Shown here: piece after piece, positions 57,547 through 64,000 of the stretch | Layout: each line of letters opens with the position of its first letter | How positions within the stretch are numbered: the first letter of the stretch is position 1 | From: Chroococcus sp. FPU101 | GTDB taxonomy: Bacteria > Cyanobacteriota > Cyanobacteriia > Cyanobacteriales > Microcystaceae | DNA: 64,000 bases | Assembly: GCF_017312365.1 (NCBI RefSeq) | Contig: NZ_BLJI01000020.1 | Span: 1-64,000 of the forward strand | Direction of reading: 5' to 3' | Position numbers and translations under genes: made by a program | Notes under the pieces: generated by a model | Told to the model about the DNA's origin: nothing | Database searches by the model: none | What the model saw: the letters and a program-made list of their open reading frames with translations, nothing else

Positions 57547-58314
57547 ATGAACAATTCTAACCCTTTACTCATTGCCGAAGGATTATCTAAACATTTTGGT
57601 GGTATTCGGGCGGTTAATAAGGCCCATATTAAAGTTCAGTCTGGCACAATTACAGGCTTAATCGGGCCAAATGGCGCAGGAAAAACCACTTTATTTAATC
57701 TACTATCTAATTTTATTCGTCCTGATGAGGGTAATGTCATTTTTAATGGGCAACCGATACATCATTTACCTACAAATCAAATTGCTTTACACGGATGTGT
57801 TCGTACCTTTCAAGTAGCGAGGGTTTTATCACGTCTGTCTGTACTCGAAAATATGTTACTTGCGACACCCCATCAAACAGGAGAAAACCTGATACAACTT
57901 TGGTTACAACAGGGCAAAATTAGACAGCAAGAAAAAGAAAATAAAGAAAGAGCAATGGATATCCTAGAATCAGTAGGATTATCTGCTAAAGCGTATGATT
58001 ATGCTGGAGCGTTATCGGGTGGACAACGAAAATTACTGGAAATCGCACGAGCATTAATGACACGTCCTAAATTAATCTTACTCGATGAACCCGCAGCAGG
58101 AGTCAATCCCACTTTAATCGGTCAAATTTGTGATCATATTAAACATTGGAATCAGCAAGGTATTACTTTTTTAATTATTGAGCATAATATGGATCTGGTT
58201 ATGTCTTTGTGTGATCATGTTTGGGTTTTAGCCGAAGGAACTAACCTAGCCGATGGTACACCCGCAGAAATTCAGAAAAACTCAGCAGTTTTAGAAGCTT
58301 ATTTAGGAGAGTAA
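57547..58314 (+). CDS. Branched-chain/neutral amino acid ABC transporter ATPase (LivG-like)
   Basis: The 255-residue ATPase has Walker A GPNGAGKTT near 37-45, the LivG-specific insertion HGCVRTFQVARVLSRLSVLENMLLA, the signature LSGGQ, Walker B LILLDEPAAGVNP and the switch His in IIEHNMDLVMSLCD. It is paired with the LivM-type permease upstream. Binding protein and second permease genes are not in the window. Confidence 0.93.
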   Translation: MNNSNPLLIAEGLSKHFGGIRAVNKAHIKVQSGTITGLIGPNGAGKTTLFNLLSNFIRPDEGNVIFNGQPIHHLPTNQIALHGCVRTFQVARVLSRLSVLENMLLATPHQTGENLIQLWLQQGKIRQQEKENKERAMDILESVGLSAKAYDYAGALSGGQRKLLEIARALMTRPKLILLDEPAAGVNPTLIGQICDHIKHWNQQGITFLIIEHNMDLVMSLCDHVWVLAEGTNLADGTPAEIQKNSAVLEAYLGE

Positions 58315-58324
58315 AAGAAATCTA

Positions 58325-58768
58325 TTAGTTTTGTCCAAAATAATCAGAATTTAGTGTGTTATCTGCAATAAAAGGTGACTCCATCGGAAAAACTGAACTT
58401 AATAAACCTGTCTTTTCGATTACTTCTTCTCTGGCAATCAAATAACATTCAGCAAGAATACCTTTTAGAAATGGCTTCAGACTAGGGCTATCATCTAACA
58501 AAACCTTAATTTGTCGTCTTTGTTCTCGAATTGTAGTTCTCCACCCTCTTTGATTATTTTCGCGTTCTGAGTCCCAGTAAGCAAGTTTTAATAAATGTTC
58601 CAACAAAACAATTAATCGATTTCTCAATTCTCGCTTATCTGATTTTCCTAAGCTATCCAATTCCTCTGTTAGATTTTCCCAGTCAACTGCATTAAAGTTT
58701 TTTTCTTGAATCAGCTTAATCGTTTTCTCTATCCAAAGGTTATAATCTTGTTGGTAAAGTGTAGACAT
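58325..58768 (-). CDS. DUF29 family protein
   Basis: The 147-residue helical protein belongs to DUF29, which is amplified in cyanobacteria: YQQDYNLWIEKTIKLIQ near the start, VDWENLTEELDSLGKSDKREL, LLEHLLKLAYWD and RGWRTTIREQRRQIKVLLDDSPSL. The function is unknown. It ends 8 bases after nagZ-like coding on the same strand. Confidence 0.9.
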   Translation of the reverse strand: MSTLYQQDYNLWIEKTIKLIQEKNFNAVDWENLTEELDSLGKSDKRELRNRLIVLLEHLLKLAYWDSERENNQRGWRTTIREQRRQIKVLLDDSPSLKPFLKGILAECYLIAREEVIEKTGLLSSVFPMESPFIADNTLNSDYFGQN

Positions 58769-58777
58769 AATTACTAT

Positions 58778-60373
58778 TCAATTGGTAAACGTCTTATCTT
58801 TCTTGTCTTGATCAATATTCAAGTTAAACATCGTATCACACGCTAATTTTTGTGCTAGTGGAATTTGTCCATAAGAAAAAACCCAAGGCAAATCATTAAT
58901 CATTTGGGACTCAAACCACTCTAAAACATAGGGACTACCATAAATAATAACCCCTTGCAAAAATTGAGATTTGAGCAAATTCTGATAAACGTGTTGTGCA
59001 GTTTCAGTTAAACCTGCTGTACCTCTAAACGGGTTACCTCTAATAAAAACTTGTAATAACGTCTGACGAGAATCTTCTACAATACAGCCTAATGTATTTT
59101 GATCCACAATCTGTATCTCGTATCCTAACTGCTTTGGAATCGTAACAGCAGGTGTATGACGATCTAAAAAGTCACAGTTTAAGACATCATCAACCACAAT
59201 TAAATTACGTTTTTTGGCTTCATCTTGAATAATCGGTAACTTTTGACCAATTTTCATGGATCGATTTAAGATTGCTGCAACTGTATCATGAGCATTCGGA
59301 CTAGCTAAATCAGAAAAGAAATTAGATACTGAATGATGAGAAGGTTTTAATTTGTCTTTAAGCTGACAAATACGAGAAACTGACTCAATAATTCTGTCTT
59401 TGCTGATCCTTCTGTGTTGTACTGCTTGATATACGGCTTCTATTGCGATCGCAGGATCGGATGGCATTAATAAAATATCTGCACCTGCTTCGACTGCCAT
59501 CACTGCAATCTCTTCGGGTGTATACTGATTTGTCAGACCACCCATAATCAAAGCATCTGTAACAATTAATCCATTAAAACCTAATTTTTTCCGAAGTTGT
59601 CCAGTTAAAATTTCTGGTGAGAGAGTGGCAGGGCGTATACTATCCCAACCAGGTATTAATAAATGTGCCGTCATCACACTATCTACCCCTGCGGTAATGG
59701 CAGCCTGAAACGGAGGTAACTCAATTTTTGCTAAACGTATGGGCGAATGCTCCAAAACGGGTAAATTGAGATGAGAATCAATTGAAGTATCTCCATGCCC
59801 TGGAAAATGCTTTGCTGTGGTTAAAATAGGATAGGGTGCAGCCCCTTGGATAAAGCCTGTAATTAATTGACTAACCAGTTCAGGTGTATCACCAAAAGCG
59901 CGAATATTAATTACTGGATTATGAGAATTATTATTAACATCAACAACAGGAGCTAAAATCCAGTTAATCCCGATCGCTAAAGCTTCTTGTGCAGTGATTG
60001 CGCCGAATTGTTTGGCATATTGGAGCGCCTCTTTCTGATTAGTCTTAGCGATTTCTCCTAACGCCATTGGTGGAGGAAACCAAGTCGCCCCAGTGAAACG
60101 TTGTCCCACACCTTCTTCAATATCTGCGGCAATAAACAGAGGTGTCTGTGACCAAGCTTGTAACTGTTGCGATCGCTCTTTTAATTCGACGGCACTTCCC
60201 CCCAATAAAATCACCCCACCGAGATTTAAAGATTCTAACCATTGCTGTAATTGAGCGTTAGAAGCTTCCCAAGCGGGGTAACGAATTTGATGATCGAACA
60301 AAAAACCGCAAGTCCGAACGACGATCATTTGTCCAATTTGTTCTTTTAAAGACCACTGTGTCCAATCCAACAC
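58778..60373 (-). CDS. nagZ: Glycoside hydrolase family 3 protein, beta-N-acetylhexosaminidase-like
   Basis: GH3 enzymes of the NagZ type release N-acetylglucosamine from muropeptides. The 531-residue protein has the NagZ signature KHFPGHGDTSIDSHLNLPVL near 184-203, containing the His/Asp general acid pair, and the nucleophile region LIVTDALIMGGL. A second domain of about 180 residues follows; NagZ enzymes of one-domain type lack it, so the protein is of the longer two-domain class. It lies 6 bases after rbfA. Confidence 0.9.
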   Translation of the reverse strand: MLDWTQWSLKEQIGQMIVVRTCGFLFDHQIRYPAWEASNAQLQQWLESLNLGGVILLGGSAVELKERSQQLQAWSQTPLFIAADIEEGVGQRFTGATWFPPPMALGEIAKTNQKEALQYAKQFGAITAQEALAIGINWILAPVVDVNNNSHNPVINIRAFGDTPELVSQLITGFIQGAAPYPILTTAKHFPGHGDTSIDSHLNLPVLEHSPIRLAKIELPPFQAAITAGVDSVMTAHLLIPGWDSIRPATLSPEILTGQLRKKLGFNGLIVTDALIMGGLTNQYTPEEIAVMAVEAGADILLMPSDPAIAIEAVYQAVQHRRISKDRIIESVSRICQLKDKLKPSHHSVSNFFSDLASPNAHDTVAAILNRSMKIGQKLPIIQDEAKKRNLIVVDDVLNCDFLDRHTPAVTIPKQLGYEIQIVDQNTLGCIVEDSRQTLLQVFIRGNPFRGTAGLTETAQHVYQNLLKSQFLQGVIIYGSPYVLEWFESQMINDLPWVFSYGQIPLAQKLACDTMFNLNIDQDKKDKTFTN

Positions 60374-60379
60374 GAGATG

Positions 60380-60793
60380 TTATTTTAACTCCTCTGAGTC
60401 GTCAAAATCGTCGTATTCTTCCTCGTCTTCATCTTCTGATGGCTTAACTTCAATCGATTTCAAAAGATTTAACATCCGATCGCCTCTTTCAATCGAAGTA
60501 TCTTCCAAGAAAATGATTTCAGGTGAGCGTCTTAAACGAATTCGTTGACTGAGTTCACGACGAACAAATCCTGTAGACGCTTTTAACCCTTGCATAGTTT
60601 CGGCTTTTGCTTCGGGTGTACCATAGATACTGACAAAGATTTTGGCGTGTTGTAAGTCTCCAGAAACATCCACATCTGTGACACTCACCATTCCAGCACC
60701 AACGCGATCGTCTTTAATTTCATTCATTAATAATTGACTGACTTCGCGTTTAATCATGGAGGCAATGCGAGAAACCCGACGACGATCAGCCAT
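60380..60793 (-). CDS. rbfA: Ribosome-binding factor A
   Basis: RbfA helps mature the 30S subunit and the 16S rRNA 5' end, notably in the cold. The 137-residue protein has a KH-like fold: [70 protein letters not shown]. An acidic C-terminal tail ([15 protein letters not shown]) is typical of cyanobacterial RbfA. It starts about 40 bases after the DUF751 gene. Confidence 0.95.
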   Translation of the reverse strand: MADRRRVSRIASMIKREVSQLLMNEIKDDRVGAGMVSVTDVDVSGDLQHAKIFVSIYGTPEAKAETMQGLKASTGFVRRELSQRIRLRRSPEIIFLEDTSIERGDRMLNLLKSIEVKPSEDEDEEEYDDFDDSEELK

Positions 60794-60832
60794 AATATGC
60801 GCCCCCTATTTTTATCTCAAACATTTTATCTG

Positions 60833-61036
60833 TTACAGGGTATTGATGCCTAGCATCGCTTCTAAAGTGAAATAGAGAAAAGCAAAACCCCCTATCAGCA
60901 TACCAACAACCGCCACACCCGTGACAGGATTTTTAAATAAAGGCTTAATCCAGTCAAAAAAGACGAAAAAGATGCCTAAACTGACAGTAATCAAAAAGCG
61001 CGGATAACGCGACAGATTTTCCAAAAACTCTTTCAT
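60833..61036 (-). CDS. DUF751 (Ycf33-like) small membrane protein
   Basis: The 67-residue protein starts MKEFLENLSRYPRFLITVSL and has two hydrophobic segments (about 12-26 and 38-57). This matches DUF751, related to plastid Ycf33, a conserved cyanobacterial and algal protein of unknown function. It is the first gene of a minus-strand group with rbfA and the nagZ-like gene. Confidence 0.88.
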   Translation of the reverse strand: MKEFLENLSRYPRFLITVSLGIFFVFFDWIKPLFKNPVTGVAVVGMLIGGFAFLYFTLEAMLGINTL

Positions 61037-61092
61037 TTCTCAACCCAAAGTCTATAAGTTCTAACTCAATAATCCTTACATCATAGGATATT

Positions 61093-61941
61093 GTGTTTGA
61101 TCATTCCTCCTCTTCCATTGTACAAAATACTAATAACAACAACAGCCTAAACAAGATGAATAACCATTTTTGGCTTTTAGTAGTAAGCGGACTTTTCTCT
61201 GGATTACTCGCAGGATTACTCGGTATTGGTGGCGGAACCGTCCTAGTTCCTATACTAATTACAATGGGCTATAGTTATGCTCAGTCAGTTGCAACCAGTA
61301 GTTTAGCGATCGTCATGACTTCTCTTTCGGGTAGTTTCCAAAACTGGCGTATGGGCTACCTAAAATGGGATAAAGTCATTTTATTAGGACTGCCTGGGAT
61401 TTTAACGGCATTTTTAGGGGCTTATTTAGTTGGTCAAACCCCTAAATATATTCTAGAAGCGGCTTTTGGGTGTTTGTTACTCCTGACCATTTATTTATCC
61501 AATCTCCGTCAAAAGTTAGAACAGCAAGGGGAAACTACTCGAAAAACAGCTAATCCTTTTCTGTCACGACTTTTTACGGGAGGTGCAGCAGGATTATTAT
61601 CTGGTTTATTTGGTGTCGGTGGTGGTGTAATTATGGTTCCCTTACAGATGATGTTTTTAGGTGAAAAAATTAAGCTTGCAATTCAAACCAGTTTAGGGGT
61701 GATTATGATTACCTCTATTTCATCTTGTTTAAGTCATTTCTTAGCGGGTAATGTTTTATTTTCTGAAGGCATTATATTAGGACTTGGTGGCTTAATTGGA
61801 GCGCAAATCAGCACTCGTTTTCTACCCAAATTACCCGATCAAATTGTTAAAATTTGTTTTTATTCTCTTTTATTAATTTTGTCGATTTACTTCTTTATCC
61901 GCGCTTGGCATGGGTATTTACAACAAGTTGTAGTTAGATGA
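61093..61941 (+). CDS. TauE/SafE family membrane transporter
   Basis: The 282-residue protein has the duplicated TauE/SafE signature: GLLAGLLGIGGGTVLVPIL near 37-55 and GLLSGLFGVGGGVIMVPLQMM near 172-192, with about eight hydrophobic helices in all. Family members export sulfite, sulfonates or related anions; the substrate is not fixed. The GTG start at 61093 gives an Asn/Ser-rich N terminus; ATG 61156 is an alternative start. Confidence 0.87.
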   Translation: MFDHSSSSIVQNTNNNNSLNKMNNHFWLLVVSGLFSGLLAGLLGIGGGTVLVPILITMGYSYAQSVATSSLAIVMTSLSGSFQNWRMGYLKWDKVILLGLPGILTAFLGAYLVGQTPKYILEAAFGCLLLLTIYLSNLRQKLEQQGETTRKTANPFLSRLFTGGAAGLLSGLFGVGGGVIMVPLQMMFLGEKIKLAIQTSLGVIMITSISSCLSHFLAGNVLFSEGIILGLGGLIGAQISTRFLPKLPDQIVKICFYSLLLILSIYFFIRAWHGYLQQVVVR

Positions 61942-62329
61942 AATAGCTTTCTGCCTATTCGTTCTTTAACCATTTATCGTCCGCCTTATACCGCCGTTTA
62001 ACTTAAATCAATCTACAATCAGTTAATTTTTGTAACAACATTTCTGTATATTTATTGACAAAAGAAACAAATAATTATATTCTGTAGTATTCTCAAACGT
62101 AGTTAGTTAACGATATCAACTAAGCAGTTAACAAAGGCTTTGAACTAAACAGTATTTTCCTAGCCTAATTCTCAAATTACTTAACTGCCAAGAATAATAG
62201 GTAATTTTCATTGATCAATAAAAGTAAGAACATTAGCTAGAAATTTGTCTTGCTTAGAATTTCATTCGCTAAATGAAAATAAATTTTTGCAGAAACACAA
62301 ATAATTATAAAAAAAATCAGGAGGATATT
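61942..62329. other. 388-base upstream region of the metalloprotease gene
   Basis: No gene is seen. AGTTAAC is repeated near 62105 and 62128. The AGGAGG motif at 62319-62324, five bases before the ATG, is a perfect ribosome-binding site and fixes the start of the protease gene. Confidence 0.55.
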
Positions 62330-64000
62330 ATGTCTTCAATAGCATCAGTAAGAAGATTCGATCAGACTCCACAACAGCAACAATTTAATAATTTTTATAA
62401 TTTAACAATTATCGGTAATGGGTACGGTAGTGGTACATCAACAACCAGTACAACGGCGACCTATGACAATAACATTGATGGATTATTATTTGGAACGGAA
62501 TGGCTATCGGGTTCAATTAGTTTTAGTTTTACTGATAGTTTCAGTGATTATGAATTGGGTTATCCTGATTCATCAGTTCATAACAGTAGTTTTCAAACTC
62601 TTAACAACACACAAAGAGCAGTTGCTAGGGAATGGTTAACCAAAAATTACTATAATGTAGCATTTGTCAGTCCATACGAATTGACAGGAACGAGCGATCG
62701 CAATGCAACAATTCGCATCGCAATGTCAAATAGTCCAGATACCGCTTTTGCCTATTATCCTTGGAGTTCAGTAGAAGCAGGAGACATTTGGTTTAATCGA
62801 AATGATTATGGCGCGCCAAAGCTCGGAAACTATGCTTATCATACCTTTGGGCATGAAATTGGTCACGCATTGGGATTAAAACATGGTCATGAAACAGGAG
62901 GAATTCGTAACGTTAGTATGAATACCGATCAAGACTCAATGGAGTTTTCGATCATGACTTATCGTTCTTACATCGGACACGATTATACTGCCATACCCTA
63001 TTACACCAATGAACCTTACGGTTATGCTCAATCATTAATGATGTATGACATCCGAGCGATTCAGCAAATGTATGGAGCTTGGTTTGGCTACAATTCTGGA
63101 AACACGACTTATACCTTTTCCACAGGTACAGGAGAAATGTTCGTTGATGGCATTGGGCAGGGTACGCCTGGAGCTAACCGAATTTTTCGGACGATTTGGG
63201 ATGGTAATGGAATTGATACCTACGATTTTTCCAATTATATTACCAATCTCTCGGTGAATCTAACCCCTGGTGGCTGGTGCGATCTTGATGTAAATAGTTT
63301 TTTTCAGCGTGCCGTACTGAGTGATGGTTTTGGAGGGATATATCGATACGCCCGTGGTCATGTCTTTAATGCTTTGCAATACAATGGAGATGCTCGATCG
63401 TTAATTGAAAATGCTAAAGGCGGATCGGGAAATGATTTGATATTCGGTAATATTGCCAATAATAATCTATTGGGTAATAACGGTAATGATACAATTCATG
63501 GTGGTAGCGGGAACGACACAGTAGATGGAGGGAATGGCAACGATCTCATCTACCTCGGTGATGGCGATGATTACATTAATACACTGAGTTTGGGTAATGA
63601 TTCTTTCGATGGAGGCGCAGGTAATGACTTCATTTTTGGCTTCTCAGGCAATGAATTTTTTTACGGGGACGTTGGCAATGATACCCTAAGAGGTTCTAGC
63701 GGTAATGACACAATTCATGGCGGTAGCGGCGATGATTCGATGGATGGTGGCTTAGGCATCGACTTAGTTGATTACTCTTACTGGAGTGGTGGCGGCACTT
63801 ATAATCTAGCGACAGGTATCGCATCATTTCCTGGCTTCTACGATGAAGAGATCCAGAATTTTGAGAACATTTGGACAAGTGTAGGTAACGACTCGATCAC
63901 TGGCAGTATAGCAGATAATGTGATTACGGCAGGTGGCGGAAACGACACAGTAGACGGAGGTGATGGCAATGACTTAATCTATCTCGGTGATGGCGATGAT
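62330..64000 (+). CDS. Serralysin-like M10 metalloprotease with RTX repeats, 3' end cut by window edge
   Basis: The frame is open from ATG 62330 to the last base, 557 codons with no stop. The zinc site HEIGHALGLKH begins at His175 (third His at 185), and the Met-turn SIMTY has Met209, so this is an M10B (serralysin) protease. From about residue 363 there are glycine/aspartate-rich RTX repeats (GGSGND, GGNGND, GDGDD) that bind calcium on the outside of the cell. No N-terminal signal peptide is present, as expected for type I secretion with a C-terminal signal, which lies beyond the window. Relatives degrade proteins in the surroundings. Confidence 0.92.
   Translation, partial: MSSIASVRRFDQTPQQQQFNNFYNLTIIGNGYGSGTSTTSTTATYDNNIDGLLFGTEWLSGSISFSFTDSFSDYELGYPDSSVHNSSFQTLNNTQRAVAREWLTKNYYNVAFVSPYELTGTSDRNATIRIAMSNSPDTAFAYYPWSSVEAGDIWFNRNDYGAPKLGNYAYHTFGHEIGHALGLKHGHETGGIRNVSMNTDQDSMEFSIMTYRSYIGHDYTAIPYYTNEPYGYAQSLMMYDIRAIQQMYGAWFGYNSGNTTYTFSTGTGEMFVDGIGQGTPGANRIFRTIWDGNGIDTYDFSNYITNLSVNLTPGGWCDLDVNSFFQRAVLSDGFGGIYRYARGHVFNALQYNGDARSLIENAKGGSGNDLIFGNIANNNLLGNNGNDTIHGGSGNDTVDGGNGNDLIYLGDGDDYINTLSLGNDSFDGGAGNDFIFGFSGNEFFYGDVGNDTLRGSSGNDTIHGGSGDDSMDGGLGIDLVDYSYWSGGGTYNLATGIASFPGFYDEEIQNFENIWTSVGNDSITGSIADNVITAGGGNDTVDGGDGNDLIYLGDGDD

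Overview
The window is cyanobacterial chromosome of low G+C. The octamer GCGATCGC (HIP1) recurs throughout. Cyanobacterium-typical genes include the circadian and phycobilisome regulator rpaA, heme oxygenase ho1, the photosystem II assembly factor ycf39, a plastoquinone-side-chain prenyl synthase, MntABC, and conserved families such as DUF3747, DUF751 and Mo-nitro_C. Nothing suggests a plasmid or prophage. The species cannot be fixed from the sequence alone.

Layout. 1-5.2 kb: a GGDEF-EAL protein cut by the left edge, rfbB, a decayed methyltransferase, a gene-poor stretch and sds. 5.3-8.1 kb: a C5-cytosine methyltransferase with an IS200/IS605-type element (tnpB plus a divergent ribbon-helix-helix gene) directly upstream. 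8.2-20 kb: xth, a Mo-nitro_C protein, two conserved unknowns and mltA on the plus strand, then tldE/pmbA, a membrane protein, photolyase, a repeat-bearing cyclophilin, comB-like phosphatase and envelope proteins. 20.2-22.9 kb: the manganese ABC transporter. 23-25.7 kb: the classical rpmH-rnpA-(PH domain)-yidC-khpB cluster, including a 45-codon rpmH with a GTG start. 25.9-29.5 kb: ho1, rpaA, a chorismate-mutase-like gene, a small broken ORF and a DUF1963-like gene. 29.6-37.8 kb: a Kdp potassium-uptake locus. 37.9-47.5 kb: purM-dnaB, envelope glycan genes, a hemerythrin protein and lgt. 47.6-53.7 kb: tRNA-Leu(UAG), an M23 peptidase, an oligopeptide-type binding lipoprotein, LD-carboxypeptidase, ycf39 and NAD kinase. 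53.7-54.2 kb: a wreck of a toxin-antitoxin pair invaded by a second IS605-type element. 54.3-62 kb: tadA-grx, a winged-helix protein, a TPR protein, LivM/LivG-type transporter genes, nagZ-like, rbfA, DUF751 and TauE/SafE. 62.3 kb to the end: a serralysin-type RTX metalloprotease, open at the right edge.

How the genes work together. The most informative locus is Kdp. A leader about 400 bases upstream of kdpA, on the same strand, carries the conserved segments of the ydaO/yuaA (c-di-AMP) riboswitch. The operon behind it is unusual: a GNAT acetyltransferase gene lies between kdpA and kdpB, kdpC is frameshifted at an A5/T5 run, a secreted-protein gene and an opposite-strand Uma2 gene follow, and only the sensor/USP half of KdpD is present with no KdpE in the window. 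Together this suggests potassium uptake controlled by c-di-AMP at the RNA level rather than by a complete KdpDE pair; that is inference.

Other structure beyond plain genes includes a 24-base in-frame insertion in the photolyase, a dispersed GGGGTTTGG palindrome family, a reused CCCATAGG terminator stem, an 82-base inverted repeat before rpmH, and a small ORF interrupted by an in-frame TGA. I found no CRISPR array and no complete multi-gene defence system.
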